The notes beneath the pieces are model-generated. The model searched no databases. It was given only the letters and a program-made list of their open reading frames with translations, and was not told the origin of the DNA. Shown in pieces: positions 53,300-63,723 of a stretch of DNA of 64,000 nt. The position numbers were made by a program, and so were the translations under genes. The DNA comes from Rhodopirellula bahusiensis (GTDB lineage: Bacteria; Planctomycetota; Planctomycetia; Pirellulales; Pirellulaceae): assembly GCF_002727185.1 (NCBI RefSeq), contig NZ_NIZW01000004.1, positions 124,001-188,000 of the forward strand, given 5' to 3'. Within the stretch, counting starts at the first letter, position 1. Each line of letters opens with the position of its first letter.

Positions 53300-53731
53300 T
53301 CACTCTTCGGTGACGCGAACGGTCTTCATCGTGTCGCCTTGCTCAATCGCATCGACGATGTCTTGGCCTTCGATGACTTTGCCAAACACGCTGTGGCGGT
53401 TGTCCAGGTGAGGCTGGGCTTCGTGAGTGATGAAGAACTGCGACCCATTGGTGTTGGGTCCCGCGTTGGCCATCGACAAAACGCCGGGACCATCGTGCTT
53501 GAGTTCGGGATGAAATTCATCTTCGAACTGGTAGCCGGGGCCGCCGCGTCCGCTTCCTTCGGGGCAACCGCCTTGGACCATGAAGTTGGGGATCACACGG
53601 TGGAAAACCAATCCGTCGTAGTACTTTTTCTCGCAGAGCGTTTCGAAGTTTTCGACAGTCTTGGGGGTTTTGTCGTCAAACAATTCGATGCGAATCGTTC
53701 CGCGATCGGTATCAAACGTGGCAACTTTCAT
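53300..53731 (-). CDS. Cyclophilin-type peptidyl-prolyl cis-trans isomerase
   Basis: The 143-residue protein is a single-domain cyclophilin without signal peptide. It has the [17 protein letters not shown] motif with catalytic Arg near residue 45, [22 protein letters not shown] near 95, and [13 protein letters not shown]. It isomerises Xaa-Pro bonds in the cytoplasm, assisting protein folding. It is a minimal PpiB-like form. Confidence 0.95.
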   Translation of the reverse strand: MKVATFDTDRGTIRIELFDDKTPKTVENFETLCEKKYYDGLVFHRVIPNFMVQGGCPEGSGRGGPGYQFEDEFHPELKHDGPGVLSMANAGPNTNGSQFFITHEAQPHLDNRHSVFGKVIEGQDIVDAIEQGDTMKTVRVTEE

Positions 53732-53820
53732 CGGTCACTTTCGTCTAAGAAGTAAAAACGGTTCGTTGGATTGGTCGGTTGAGTCAACGCTGGCAGCGGC
53801 AATTGCGTATGCGGTGTGAC

Positions 53821-54414
53821 TTACAAATCGAGCGAGGATTCCAATTCACGAAGCTCTCGCTCAGTCTCGTCTTCAATCGTCATTTCGTCGATTGGCTGGT
53901 TCAAAGCACCTAGGTCGTCGGGAATCGTTGCGGACGGATTCGACGAATCGAGTTCTTTGCGAGTCCCGTCGGGAAGGATCAAGATCGCTTCTTCGATTCC
54001 ACCATCCGAGCCGACTTTCACGGCGGCTTTGGCGGAACCGCTGGTGCCCTCCAGGTCAAACACGATGAAGTCAGGGTTTTCTTCCGCTTCGTTGACTGTT
54101 TCACCGAAGTTCATGGACATCGACTCAATCTCGCCGATCTCTTCCGTGACCGCGGGCATTCGATTCAATTCTTCTTTCACCGGTTCAAAAACAACTCCCA
54201 AACCGCCGACTTGCGACATCGCGTACCAAAGGACGCCACAGCAAATCACCATCGAGACGAAGCCGAGCCCCAAGACGATCGCCAGGACCATCGGCCACTT
54301 TTTCTTCACGGGGGACTGCGCACCAGGACCACCGGGTCCGCCCACGACTTCTGGAGTCAATGGATTTTGATACGCCCGGTTCGGATCAAATGGATCGTTT
54401 GGTGTATTGGACAT
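53821..54414 (-). CDS. Single-span membrane protein of unknown function
   Basis: The 197-residue protein has a Pro/Asn/Gly-rich N-terminal tail (NTPNDPFDPNRAYQNPLTPE, then GGPGGPG), a membrane span (about residues 42-66: WPMVLAIVLGLGFVSMVICC) and an acidic soluble C-terminal domain (EEIGEIESMSMNFGETVNEA, then EEAILILPDGTRKELDSSN). It has no known catalytic motif. This layout is common among planctomycete membrane proteins. I chose the ATG at 54414 as it gives the conserved MSNTPNDPF start. Confidence 0.62.
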   Translation of the reverse strand: MSNTPNDPFDPNRAYQNPLTPEVVGGPGGPGAQSPVKKKWPMVLAIVLGLGFVSMVICCGVLWYAMSQVGGLGVVFEPVKEELNRMPAVTEEIGEIESMSMNFGETVNEAEENPDFIVFDLEGTSGSAKAAVKVGSDGGIEEAILILPDGTRKELDSSNPSATIPDDLGALNQPIDEMTIEDETERELRELESSLDL

Positions 54415-54781
54415 GATTCCGTTTCGCCCACGCGATGGTGAAAAATCTTCCCTGACGAGCATTTGACGACTGTGATCGCCGCCGTGGTCCCGCCAAGAGG
54501 CCGCAACGTTTACCGAGCTGGCACACTCTGCTGTTTCCTAACAGAGAGAACATTAAACCGAAATGCCACCGGTTTTAATACCGCCCCGGAATCTTCCACT
54601 CCTGAGCATTGGTATTCCGATTCAATTCGGGTATTTTGGGGGGCGTTGGCTGCATCGAAATGAACCACGTTGGTTCCTTTTCAATTGCTGCGGTTGGGTA
54701 GAACCGTTTGTCTGACAGTTTCGTTCTCTGCTCTGGCAAGACTGCCACGAGCGCAAAAAAGTCTTTAGGAGACTCGCGTCC
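54415..54781. other. Intergenic region upstream of glutamine synthetase
   Basis: This 367-base divergent gap has no gene. It contains an inverted repeat (54555-54575, listed separately) and an AGGAG ribosome site at 54768-54772 before the glutamine synthetase start. I found no sigma-54 promoter with the GG/GC spacing. Confidence 0.5.
54555..54575. promoter_or_regulatory. Inverted repeat upstream of glutamine synthetase
   Basis: AAACCG (54555-54560) and CGGTTT (54570-54575) form a perfect 6-bp inverted repeat with a 9-base centre, extended by TT and TAA on the outside. It lies 200 bases upstream of the start codon. The role is unknown; it does not match the NtrC site. Confidence 0.3.
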
Positions 54782-55807
54782 ATGACCAAGTGCAAGTTGG
54801 AATACATCTGGCTCGACGGCTACAAGCCTACCCAGAGTTTGCGTGGAAAGACCAAGATCGTCGATGATTTCAGCGGCAAGCTGGAAGACTTGGACATTTG
54901 GTCCTTCGACGGCTCCTCCACCGAACAGGCGGAAGGCGGCAGCAGCGACTGCTTGTTGAAACCTGTCTACGTCTGCCCCGATCCAGCTCGCCTGGGCACC
55001 GGCTACATCGTGATGTGCGAAGTCCTCAACGCGGACAAGACGGCACACGAATCGAACGGTCGCGACATGATCGACGACGATGACAACGACTTCTGGTTCG
55101 GATTCGAGCAAGAGTACGTGCTCGAAGACGTCGAAACCGGCAAACCAGTCGGCTTCCCCATCAACGGCTACCCAGGTCCTCAGGGCCCATACTACTGCAG
55201 CGTTGGAGCTTCCAATGCAATCGCTCGCGACATGGTCGAAGAGCACCTCGAACTGTGCTTGGAAGCTGGCCTGAACGTCGAAGGCATCAACGCCGAAGTG
55301 ATGATGGGTCAGTGGGAATATCAAATCTTCGCCAAGGGTGCCAAAGAAGCTGGCGACCAGATCTGGGTTTCTCGATACCTGCTCGAACGAACTGGCGAAA
55401 AGTATGGCCTGAAGGTCGACTACCATTGCAAACCCGTCAAAGGTGACTGGAATGGCAGCGGAATGCACGCCAACTTCTCGAACACCACGCTGCGAACCTG
55501 CGGCAGCAAGGAAGTTTACGAAGCGATTTGCCAAGCATTCGAGCCTCGCGTCAAAGAGCACATCGATGTCTATGGTGCTGACAACAACCAGCGTCTGACT
55601 GGCCTTCACGAAACCCAGTCGATCGATGAATTCAGCTACGGCATCTCGGACCGCGGTGCATCGATCCGGATTCCAATCTTCACCGTTGAACACGGCTGGA
55701 AGGGTTGGTTGGAAGATCGTCGCCCAGCATCGAACGCCGACCCGTACAAGGTCGCCGCTCAGATCATCAAGACAGTGAAGTCGGCAGCCGTCCCATCCGG
55801 CGTCTGA
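54782..55807 (+). CDS. Glutamine synthetase, type II (eukaryote-like)
   Basis: The 341-residue enzyme lacks the large insertions of GlnA type I and has the short beta-grasp N-terminus (YIWLDGYKPTQSLRGKTKIV) and DLDIWSFDGSSTEQAEGGSS typical of GSII. Catalytic motifs are FGFEQEYVL (Glu pair), NAEVMMGQWEYQI (metal binding), HCKPVKGDWNGSGMHANFS and RGASIRIP (Arg at the glutamate site). It joins glutamate and ammonia with ATP to give glutamine in the cytoplasm. AGGAG (54768-54772) precedes the ATG. A strong terminator follows. Unlike type I, no adenylylation site is expected. Confidence 0.94.
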   Translation: MTKCKLEYIWLDGYKPTQSLRGKTKIVDDFSGKLEDLDIWSFDGSSTEQAEGGSSDCLLKPVYVCPDPARLGTGYIVMCEVLNADKTAHESNGRDMIDDDDNDFWFGFEQEYVLEDVETGKPVGFPINGYPGPQGPYYCSVGASNAIARDMVEEHLELCLEAGLNVEGINAEVMMGQWEYQIFAKGAKEAGDQIWVSRYLLERTGEKYGLKVDYHCKPVKGDWNGSGMHANFSNTTLRTCGSKEVYEAICQAFEPRVKEHIDVYGADNNQRLTGLHETQSIDEFSYGISDRGASIRIPIFTVEHGWKGWLEDRRPASNADPYKVAAQIIKTVKSAAVPSGV

Positions 55808-55888
55808 TCGACGTTTCCGGCCCAGGCTTCTGAGCCGATTTGATTGCGAGCGACTCCAATCGCTGCAATCAATATCACTCTCAACTTC

Positions 55889-55922
55889 AATGCCGAGTCA
55901 CGCAAGTGACTCGGCATTTTTT
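55889..55922 (+). terminator. Rho-independent terminator of glutamine synthetase
   Basis: AATGCCGAGTCAC pairs with GTGACTCGGCATT around GCAA, followed by six T. The stem has 12-13 bp without mismatch and begins about 80 bases after the stop codon. Confidence 0.93.
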
Positions 55923-56058
55923 GTGCGCTGACAATCCCCGCCAACTCGGGCTGTCACTCAGCCCGCCACGTCGCGCCCACCGAACGGCTACAATATGAAG
56001 CGCCGCGTCTAAATTGATGACGCCTATTGTTTTTCCAGTTCTTCCTTGGAGTCCCCCC

Positions 56059-56247
56059 ATGAACGTCTCGAACCTTCATCGAGTCTTCGCCGTTTTGTGT
56101 TGCCTGACGCTAGGCACGGCAGTCGGCTGCCCGTCTCAACCAACAACCGCTTTGGAAGACGCCGACCAATCCGCAATCGAAGCCTATCAGGCTGAGCAAG
56201 CCAAAGAACAAGCTGCAATGGATGACTCGCTCGACACCAAGCCATAA
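56059..56247 (+). CDS. Small lipoprotein (62 aa)
   Basis: The reading frame encodes a signal peptide (VFAVLCCLTLGTAVGC, lipobox GTAVGC with Cys at residue 24) and a short acidic, Glu/Ala/Gln-rich mature part (AIEAYQAEQAKEQAAMDDSL). Small lipoproteins of this type are common beside DUF1559 genes in planctomycetes. The start at 56059 begins the signal peptide, though the frame is open to 56014. Function unknown. It converges with the DUF1559 gene and shares a bidirectional terminator. Confidence 0.75.
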   Translation: MNVSNLHRVFAVLCCLTLGTAVGCPSQPTTALEDADQSAIEAYQAEQAKEQAAMDDSLDTKP

Positions 56248-56306
56248 TGAAGGAACTTTGAATTTCGACCGATTCCGACTCGATCTAAGTTCGCTTGTAA
56301 CAAATT

Positions 56307-56345
56307 AAAAAGCCGGCTTTGCTCACATAAGCAAAGCCGGCTTTT
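56307..56345. terminator. Bidirectional terminator between the small lipoprotein and DUF1559 genes
   Basis: AAAAGCCGGCTTTGCT pairs with AGCAAAGCCGGCTTTT around six bases, giving a stem of 16 bp that is flanked by A on one side and T on the other. It can end transcription in both directions. Confidence 0.95.
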
Positions 56346-56372
56346 ACTATTTTCTAAACGAATTCGCGAGCA

Positions 56373-57647
56373 TCAAAACTCTTCGTCGATGATCTCTCGA
56401 CCACCTTTGGTTCCCATGGCTCCCCATACACCGTACGGGCTTTTTGAACCTGGCCTCGCGGTTGCCATCGCTGCACTTTGCCAAACCATCTCGTGGTTTT
56501 GGTTGCCTGCATCAATTGAGTCCGTGATGAACTTGACCGCTCCATCGCCCATCAAAATATGAGCCCCACCTTGGTGACGGCTCGATGGCGGGAACATCCC
56601 AGTCTGCCCGGCATTGTTGCCTCCACAAATGGCTGCGTTGGGCGGAGCAATCGTGTGGATGCCGCTGAAGTTGGGCCGGAAGTCGGCCCACTTATAACCA
56701 CGGCCGCCATTCACACCTTGGATCGGAGTGCCTGCAAGCCAGAACTGCGGGCGTTCCGGATCGATTTGGCCGTCCTCGACGCAGAAATTTGGGTTGGCCC
56801 GCACTTCGTTGGGCGGATTTCCGTTGATGGACTGGATTCCACGTGTATCGCGATCTCCGACATCAGTGATCAACTCGGCCATGGCAACCGTGTTGGACAG
56901 CCCGTCCAAAACATCTCGGAATTTCGCGTTGGCGTGTGGCACAAACATGCCACGGTCAGCGGCACGGGAACGTTGGGCCCAACCGCTGTGTTGAGCGTAT
57001 TTCCAGTTGGGAGTACCACCACCACCGGTTCGTGCCGGAGGATTCACCGGCCCTCGCACCGACCATTCCATTGAATCGCCGAGGCACAATCCGTAGTTGG
57101 TTCGACCTTGTCCAGGCAATCCTTGTCCGGGGTCACTTGGGCAACGCAGCGTCGGAAGGTTCGTCATCCAAGGACGATACTCCAAGAATTCGACGGTCGG
57201 CCCCATTGGAGGCCATGGTGTCGCCAAAGGAGTGGTTGGATCGAGAGCGTTGACCAAGCTGGGATTGCTGATCTCCTCCCACAGGCCTTGTTGCTCGACA
57301 AATGGAGTCATCCCAACCAAAGCCGACAAGCGCCAGGCATTGTTGGTTGCGAAGTTCCCCCACCAATCGGTCGAAGCATTCGCGGAGTTTCCACGAGAGA
57401 TTGCCGGAGTTCCGCCAGGACCGTCGGTACCCGCTCCATGCATTGGCAACTGGTTGTACGCAGAGTGGTAGTTGTGAATCGCCAACCCCAGCTGCTTGAA
57501 ATTATTGCTGCAACTCATCCGACGAGCTGCTTCTCGGGCTGCTTGCACTGCTGGCAGCAGCAGCCCCACCAAAACGCCAATAATGGCAATGACCACCAAA
57601 AGCTCCACCAAAGTGAAACCTTTCGGCTGAACGCGAAAACGCTTCAT
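56373..57647 (-). CDS. DUF1559 family protein with type IV pilin-like N-terminus
   Basis: The 424-residue protein starts with a prepilin leader: [20 protein letters not shown] at residues 9-28, with cleavage expected between Gly10 and Phe11 and Glu15 kept. The rest is the planctomycete DUF1559 domain ([20 protein letters not shown], then [20 protein letters not shown] and [31 protein letters not shown]). These proteins are pseudopilin-like and probably surface or secretion associated; function is unsettled and copies per genome are many. A strong ribosome site (AGGAGA) precedes the ATG at 57647. Confidence 0.92.
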   Translation of the reverse strand: MKRFRVQPKGFTLVELLVVIAIIGVLVGLLLPAVQAAREAARRMSCSNNFKQLGLAIHNYHSAYNQLPMHGAGTDGPGGTPAISRGNSANASTDWWGNFATNNAWRLSALVGMTPFVEQQGLWEEISNPSLVNALDPTTPLATPWPPMGPTVEFLEYRPWMTNLPTLRCPSDPGQGLPGQGRTNYGLCLGDSMEWSVRGPVNPPARTGGGGTPNWKYAQHSGWAQRSRAADRGMFVPHANAKFRDVLDGLSNTVAMAELITDVGDRDTRGIQSINGNPPNEVRANPNFCVEDGQIDPERPQFWLAGTPIQGVNGGRGYKWADFRPNFSGIHTIAPPNAAICGGNNAGQTGMFPPSSRHQGGAHILMGDGAVKFITDSIDAGNQNHEMVWQSAAMATARPGSKSPYGVWGAMGTKGGREIIDEEF

Positions 57648-58067
57648 GACAATATCTCCTAGAAACAAAATGAAACAGCACTTACTCAATACGAGCAGAG
57701 CGAGTGCCTTCCCATCTTAGGGATAATGTCAACCTTCGGTACAGAAACATCACGTACCAAAACACATTTTTCGCGAGTTTATCTCACGAAACACCCGTCC
57801 AGAGGTCGCTTCCCTTCCCTAGCAATCACCCCTCCAATGGCAATGAACCCCGCCTTTGTATCGAAGGATGCTCTGCAACCGGTTTCAGACTGGAGTGCTA
57901 TTTCCGCAAGTCCCGCTACCAAACAGTCTTGTGTTTTCACCCCACATCGGGCTTTACCTCAATCAGCCATCGCCGGTACGATTTGGCGTGAAACCCGATG
58001 GGCTGCGATGTGAATCACTCGGAATGTGCTTCCAAGCCCACAACTGAACACAGCAAAGGATTGTGCC
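57648..58067. other. Divergent region, DUF1559 gene and repetitive membrane protein
   Basis: This 420-base gap has no gene. It contains the DUF1559 ribosome site (57652-57660 on minus) and two inverted repeats at 57739-57791 (listed separately). The remaining part (57800-58050) shows only short direct words and no clear -10 or -35. Confidence 0.5.
57739..57791. promoter_or_regulatory. Two adjacent inverted repeats upstream of the DUF1559 gene
   Basis: GGTAC (57739-57743) with GTACC, separated by about 10 bases, is followed by TTTCGCGAG (57769-57777) pairing with CTCACGAAA (57783-57791) with one G-U pair around a TTTAT loop. They lie ~90-150 bases upstream of the DUF1559 start, in a divergent promoter region. 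Operator or attenuator roles are both possible. Confidence 0.35.
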
Positions 58068-60119
58068 ATGGGTGGCGCTGTGACGTTATTGTTGGTCGCG
58101 ACGATGGGCATCACCTTCGGATGGACTCCGGACGGTGCTGATGGGGTGAAATACATCATCCAAGTCCCGCCTGACCAGCTCGAACAACTCGAACGTGTCG
58201 GTGAAATCACCAGCACGATCTCGCCGGAAGTGCGAGGGCGAGTCAGCGAAATCGTGATTCGCGTAGGAAACGGCCCCGTTCCACGTGAAGTGCCTGCGCG
58301 TTGGATGACAAACGCATCTCATCCATCTGGCGTCTCCCAAGTGGTCTCGGATGAAGATGCGCTTCGCGGCTTGCCAATCGCGGCGGACGACCGTCGTCCG
58401 ATCCCGATTCCGATGTCATCCAATTCGACGCAACCTGGGGTCATTCCTGGAAACGTCAACTCGCCGAGCATCACTCGGTTGATGAAGCCTCAATCCGGTG
58501 GCATGAGCATGCCTGGCGGATTTGAAGCCCCCGCTCCAACCGGCGGACCATCCACCAGCGGTTTCAATATGCCGCCCTCATTGGCCACAGGCCCCGCGGG
58601 TCCTGCTCCTAGCACCGCGGCACCCAACACGGGATCGCTCAACGACAGCCTCCGCGCCGGAGCCGAAGCGTTCGGCGAAGCAACACGACGGACCTTGGGT
58701 TTGGGAACTCCCAACACCGCTTCAACCAATCCAAACATGGCAACGCGTGATCCGTCGATGACAGTCGCTCCGCCACCATTCACAGGCCCCGCGAATTCTG
58801 GCGCCATGGATCGCAGTGCTCGGGCTGGTGGTCCATCGACCGATCCAGCTGCATCCACCGGAACCAACGCTCGTCCTTGGCCGAACGATGACGACGATTG
58901 GTACGCGCTTGGGAACCGTCCCGCACAGCGTCCATCGACCGCCCCCGTCAACAATTCCACCGCGGATTCAATGACGTCCACAACGGGTGCGTCGCCTCGA
59001 CCAGGAACCGACCCGGCGAACCGCAACAACCCAAACACGGGTTTTAGCACCGGCAATTTCAATCAAATGCCCAGCGGACTCAACGGCCAGAGCTCGTACG
59101 GTCAAACAAACGCGGACACCGTCGCCAATTCATCCTCACGACGCGACACCCCGTACTCCAACCCGGCCACTGGCCGTGACAACACAATCAATCGAAATGA
59201 ATATGCTCCTGGCTTGACCGCAGCCCAAGCGGCTCGGCTTCCTGACAATGGCTACGACTTCGACGACGCTGGTGTCCCCATCGATCGTGCGGGATATCGC
59301 TTGAACGTCTACGGAGAACGGATCGATCAGAACGGTCGACCTCTGAACGATTCGAGCTACGCTGACAATCGCTCCGGCGCGAACACGGGCGTAGCAAGCA
59401 CCCCGCAGGCCCCCGACAGCAATCCGTTTCCTGGACGTACATCGGCAACGAACCAGCCAACTCGGGGCTATCCAGATTCGACGTACGCCAGCCAACAAGG
59501 CAACAGTCCTACCCAACCCGCCTATCCCGACAACCGAAACACTGCCTCGGGCGCACCGGCGAATCCCCAGGCACCGAACGGTCAGGCGTACCCGAACCCG
59601 AATTCGCAACAATCGCCGCCTACGATGCCGAATACCTACGCCGCTCAGCCCACCAGCGGGTATCCCAATCCGAACCAACCCGCAGCGCCATACCTGCAGG
59701 TCCCGAACTACAACACCAACCCGCCCTACGCGGCGACAAATCCGGCCATCAATCCGGCCACCGGATACCCCTACACGAACACGAGCTACCCAAACACAGG
59801 TCCGACCTATTTGGCCAGCAACAACGCGCCCACGGGAGCACCTCCGACTGGAGGGTCCAACGCGGGCGCACCGCCCCGAAATCAGGGCTCCAGTTCCGCC
59901 GATAACCTGGATGCGACCACCGGGCCACCGATGGACAACGGCAGTCGGCCGGACCGCGAAAAAGTGGCCACGCAGACTCTATTCAACGCATTGCTGCTGG
60001 TTTCCTTCGTCGCCAATTTGTACCTCATGTATTGGTTGAACGTCCTGCGTCTGAAATACCAGGAAATGGTCGCCGCGAAACGGGCCGCCGCGAGCTCCAA
60101 CGCGACCGCTGTCGCCTAG
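58068..60119 (+). CDS. Pro/Asn/Gly-rich membrane-anchored protein of unknown function
   Basis: The 683-residue protein has an N-terminal hydrophobic segment ([17 protein letters not shown]), then a short folded domain ([20 protein letters not shown], then [20 protein letters not shown], about 25-100). Next come ~520 residues of low-complexity Pro, Asn, Gly, Ser and Thr, and a C-terminal span ([20 protein letters not shown], about 640-660). A short double unit, [20 protein letters not shown] then NGRPLND, stands out within the disordered part. AAAGGA precedes the ATG at 58068. It is probably a surface or secretion-linked protein. ileS follows 98 bases downstream. Confidence 0.7.
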   Translation: MGGAVTLLLVATMGITFGWTPDGADGVKYIIQVPPDQLEQLERVGEITSTISPEVRGRVSEIVIRVGNGPVPREVPARWMTNASHPSGVSQVVSDEDALRGLPIAADDRRPIPIPMSSNSTQPGVIPGNVNSPSITRLMKPQSGGMSMPGGFEAPAPTGGPSTSGFNMPPSLATGPAGPAPSTAAPNTGSLNDSLRAGAEAFGEATRRTLGLGTPNTASTNPNMATRDPSMTVAPPPFTGPANSGAMDRSARAGGPSTDPAASTGTNARPWPNDDDDWYALGNRPAQRPSTAPVNNSTADSMTSTTGASPRPGTDPANRNNPNTGFSTGNFNQMPSGLNGQSSYGQTNADTVANSSSRRDTPYSNPATGRDNTINRNEYAPGLTAAQAARLPDNGYDFDDAGVPIDRAGYRLNVYGERIDQNGRPLNDSSYADNRSGANTGVASTPQAPDSNPFPGRTSATNQPTRGYPDSTYASQQGNSPTQPAYPDNRNTASGAPANPQAPNGQAYPNPNSQQSPPTMPNTYAAQPTSGYPNPNQPAAPYLQVPNYNTNPPYAATNPAINPATGYPYTNTSYPNTGPTYLASNNAPTGAPPTGGSNAGAPPRNQGSSSADNLDATTGPPMDNGSRPDREKVATQTLFNALLLVSFVANLYLMYWLNVLRLKYQEMVAAKRAAASSNATAVA

Positions 60120-60216
60120 GAAGCAGCCTGCCTTGGTCGGGGGTGGGGGAAATGTCCTTCAACGCATAAAACTATGTGTTGCTTTGACATTCCCATCTCA
60201 TTCGTTCGGTTATCCC

Positions 60217-63200
60217 GTGTCCGCGAATTCGACCGCCGCTTTTCGTGCCCCCGCCGCGAGCCCCCATTTTCCGACTCTCGAAGAACAAGTGCTGGCGTTT
60301 TGGGACCAGCATTCGATCTACGAGCAATCGCTCGCCCGCCGCGCCAACGCTCCCACCTTCGTCTTCTACGAAGGCCCGCCAACGGCCAATGGGATGCCCC
60401 ACCCGGGCCACTGCCTGACGCGTGCGATCAAAGACGTTTTCCCTCGCTACAAAACCATGCGTGGTTACCGCTGCGAACGCAAAGCGGGCTGGGACACGCA
60501 CGGATTGCCCGTCGAAGTCGAAGTCGGCAAAGAACTCGGCATCCACAGCAAGGAAGAGATCGAAGCATACGGTGTCGAACCGTTCATCCAAAAATGCCAA
60601 TCCAGCGTTTGGCGTTACATGCAGGAATGGCAAACGCTGACCCGACGACTGGGTTTCTGGGTCAACCTGGAAGAAGCCTATGTGACCTATCACCAATCCT
60701 ATGTTGAGAGTGTCTGGTGGTCACTGAAAAACTTGTTTGCCCGCGGACTGCTCTACCAAGGCCACAAAATCGTGTGGTGGTGGGCTCAAGGCGGCACGGC
60801 ACTTTCCGCTGGCGAAGTCGGCCAAGGCTACCGCGAAGTCGCTGATCCGAGCGTCTACGTTCTGTTCCCGCTGGTTGATCAACCCGAACGATCCTTGGTC
60901 GTCTGGACCACGACCCCGTGGACGTTGCCCAGCAACATGTACGCGGCGGTGAAGCCCGAACTGGACTACGCCGTGGTCAAAGATTCCGAAACCGGTCAAG
61001 AGTTGGTCCTGGCCGCCGCCTTGGTCGAGTCGCTCGCGGGCAAATTGAAACGTGAATTGACCGTCGTCGAAACCATCTCGGGTGAGTCACTGGTCGGCCA
61101 ACGTTACCAACCTCCGTTTGATGATTACCATTCCCGGCTGAGCGATCCGTCGGGCGAGTTGGTCACCGGCGAACAAGAATCGCTTTACTGGCGTGTCGTT
61201 GCCGCTGACTTTGTGACCACCGATTCGGGCAGTGGCTTGGTTCACCTGGCACCCGCGTTTGGTGAAATCGATCACGAAGTTTTGGTCACCGAGCGAACTC
61301 GATTCGTCGACGGCCAACGCCCCGAACTGCTTTGTGCGGTCGGTCCCGACGGCAAGTTCACTGACGAATTCGCTTCGATGAAAGGGGTGTGGGTGAAGGA
61401 AGCCGACAAGGCTCTAACGCGAACGCTTCGCGAGTCCGGACGTCTGCTGCACCTGGAACAATACCTGCACGATTACCCGTTCTGCTGGCGAGCCGATGAC
61501 GATCCTTTGATCCAGTACCCGCGAGAAAGCTGGTTCATCCGAACGACCAAGTTCCGTGACTTGATGTTGAAGAACAACAGCAAGATCGGATGGCAACCCG
61601 AGCACATCCGCGACGGACGATTTGGGAACTTCCTGGAAAGCAACGTTGACTGGGCGCTGTCACGCGAACGTTACTGGGGCACGCCGCTGCCGATCTGGGT
61701 CTGCCAATCCACCGGCCGGATGGAAGCCATCGAAAGCTACGAGGAGTTGCTGGCCAAACCTGGTGTCGACGGCACGCAGGTTTGGGACGACGCGAAATCA
61801 GCCAACCCTGAACTGCCCGACGATCTTCGCGTGCACAAACCGTACATCGATGCGGTCACCTACGATTCTCCATTCGAATCCGGTGCCCGGATGCAACGAG
61901 TCAGCGAGGTCATCGACTGCTGGTACGACAGCGGTGCGATGCCGTTTGCTCAGTGGGGATGGCCGCATCAAAACGACGCTCAGTTCCAAGAACAATTCCC
62001 CGCGGACTTCATCAGCGAAGCGATTGACCAAACTCGCGGTTGGTTCTACAGCCAATTGGCGATCAGCACGATGTTGTTCGGCGAAGGCGCCTCCATTCGC
62101 GAAGCAGGAACTCAGGCGAGCGAATCCGCTCCGTCACGTGACAGTGAGTCGGACTACCCGCATCCGTTCCGTAACTGCATCGTGCTGGGATTGATGCTGT
62201 CGCAGTGGTACGAATCCGCTGGCAAAGAAGGCCAACCCAAAACGGTATTGCTGTCAGAAGCCGAGGCAGATCAGGCCGATGGCAAGTTCACAAAAAAGAC
62301 CGGCAAGATGTCCAAGAGTCTTCGGAACTACCGAAGCCCCTCGGAGATTTTTGACAAGTACGGTGCTGACGCGATGCGTTGGTACTTCTTCGCCAACCAA
62401 GCCCCTTGGAATTCGATCATCTACGCCGATCAAGCGATCCGCGATTCGATCCCCGAGTTCTTGCTGCGACTTTGGAACACGTACAGCTTCTTCTCCATCT
62501 ACGCCGAGATCGATGGGTTTGATCCGACAACCGCGACGGGTGTGGATAACCAAGTGACACCAGAATCGCTGGCCTTGGCACCGACCTATCGTCCAATCAG
62601 TGAACGAAGCGAGATCGATCGTTGGATTCACTCCGAATTGCATCGCACGCTGGCGACGGTCATCGACCGCATGGACGCGTTCGACAACTACAACGCGTGC
62701 CAAGCGATCACCAACTTGTTGGATGGCCTGAGCAACTGGTACGTCCGGCGCAGTCGTGATCGATTCTGGGCACCTGAATCGGATTCACCAGACAAGCACG
62801 ATGCGTACTGGACGCTGTACGAAGTGATGTTGGAACTGACCAAGGTCATTGCTCCCTTCGTTCCGTTCCTGGCCGACACTTTGTGGAAAGAATTGACCGC
62901 ACCATTCGGTGACAAATCGCTGAAGAGCGTTCACCTCTGCGATTTCCCCAAACCAGATGCCTCCCGAGTCGATCAAAAGCTATCCGATTCCATGCGATTG
63001 CTTCGCGAGATCGCATCGATGGGGCGTTCGGCTCGCGCGGATGCGAAGCTGAAAGTTCGCCTGCCACTGTCCAAGGTCGAAGTCATCTTGACCGACGATT
63101 CCGCGATTGATTGGCTGCAAAGTCACGACGCTTTGGTTCGCGAAGAATTGAATGTCAAAGCGGTCGACTACACGACTGATGGTGGCGACTACGTTCAGTA

Positions 63201-63723
63201 CACCATCGTGCCCAACTTCAAACGGCTTGGTCCTAAAGTTGGCAAGAACATTCCCGTCGTCAAAAAAATGTTGGGCGAAGCGGATGGAAATCAATTGCTG
63301 ACGCAGCTTCAAACCGCTGGCTACGTCGAACTGGAGCTTCCTTCCGGTCCGTTGAAGCTCGACGGCGAAGACATCGAAGTTCGCTTGCAAGCTCGCGATG
63401 GATGGGCGGCCGCTCAAGGCTCGGGGTGCGTCGTCGTGCTCAACACCGAAGTCACTCCCGAACTGCGTCGCGAAGGATTGGCCAAGGACTTGATTCGCGG
63501 AATCCAAAGTCAACGCAAAGAACTCGATTGCCAATACACCGATCGAATCCGAGTGGCCGTCGAAACGTCGGATGCGGAACTGCAATCTGCGATCGATGAA
63601 CACCGCGAGATGATTTGTGGCGAAACATTGGCCGATGAATTGACCATGGGCACTCTGCAAAATGCTCAACAAGTCACCATCGAGGGCGGCGAACTGTATG
63701 TCGCCAAAGTGAGTGAAGCGTGA
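60217..63723 (+). CDS. ileS: Isoleucyl-tRNA synthetase
   Basis: The 1168-residue class I synthetase has the HIGH motif as HPGH (residues 62-65, in [15 protein letters not shown]), the CP1 editing domain ([16 protein letters not shown]), the KMSKS loop at 697-701 ([12 protein letters not shown]), and the anticodon-binding domain. The C-terminal ~150 residues resemble the eukaryote-like DUF5915 tail. It charges tRNA-Ile and edits valine. Its long form with [19 protein letters not shown] fits the IleRS2 class, which includes mupirocin-resistant enzymes. The reading frame is open from a TTG at 60133; I chose the GTG at 60217 (VSANSTAAF). No T-box leader is seen. Its stop overlaps purN. Confidence 0.94.
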   Translation: MSANSTAAFRAPAASPHFPTLEEQVLAFWDQHSIYEQSLARRANAPTFVFYEGPPTANGMPHPGHCLTRAIKDVFPRYKTMRGYRCERKAGWDTHGLPVEVEVGKELGIHSKEEIEAYGVEPFIQKCQSSVWRYMQEWQTLTRRLGFWVNLEEAYVTYHQSYVESVWWSLKNLFARGLLYQGHKIVWWWAQGGTALSAGEVGQGYREVADPSVYVLFPLVDQPERSLVVWTTTPWTLPSNMYAAVKPELDYAVVKDSETGQELVLAAALVESLAGKLKRELTVVETISGESLVGQRYQPPFDDYHSRLSDPSGELVTGEQESLYWRVVAADFVTTDSGSGLVHLAPAFGEIDHEVLVTERTRFVDGQRPELLCAVGPDGKFTDEFASMKGVWVKEADKALTRTLRESGRLLHLEQYLHDYPFCWRADDDPLIQYPRESWFIRTTKFRDLMLKNNSKIGWQPEHIRDGRFGNFLESNVDWALSRERYWGTPLPIWVCQSTGRMEAIESYEELLAKPGVDGTQVWDDAKSANPELPDDLRVHKPYIDAVTYDSPFESGARMQRVSEVIDCWYDSGAMPFAQWGWPHQNDAQFQEQFPADFISEAIDQTRGWFYSQLAISTMLFGEGASIREAGTQASESAPSRDSESDYPHPFRNCIVLGLMLSQWYESAGKEGQPKTVLLSEAEADQADGKFTKKTGKMSKSLRNYRSPSEIFDKYGADAMRWYFFANQAPWNSIIYADQAIRDSIPEFLLRLWNTYSFFSIYAEIDGFDPTTATGVDNQVTPESLALAPTYRPISERSEIDRWIHSELHRTLATVIDRMDAFDNYNACQAITNLLDGLSNWYVRRSRDRFWAPESDSPDKHDAYWTLYEVMLELTKVIAPFVPFLADTLWKELTAPFGDKSLKSVHLCDFPKPDASRVDQKLSDSMRLLREIASMGRSARADAKLKVRLPLSKVEVILTDDSAIDWLQSHDALVREELNVKAVDYTTDGGDYVQYTIVPNFKRLGPKVGKNIPVVKKMLGEADGNQLLTQLQTAGYVELELPSGPLKLDGEDIEVRLQARDGWAAAQGSGCVVVLNTEVTPELRREGLAKDLIRGIQSQRKELDCQYTDRIRVAVETSDAELQSAIDEHREMICGETLADELTMGTLQNAQQVTIEGGELYVAKVSEA

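Noticed and set aside
54415-54781. Sigma-54 promoter for glutamine synthetase
   Set aside because: A TGGCAC sequence at about 54519 is followed by GC at only 8 bases, whereas the GG-N10-GC spacing is required.
60120-60216. T-box leader for ileS
   Set aside because: Only 97 bases lie upstream and no specifier stem, T-box sequence or terminator/antiterminator pair is visible; T-boxes are also mainly found in Firmicutes.
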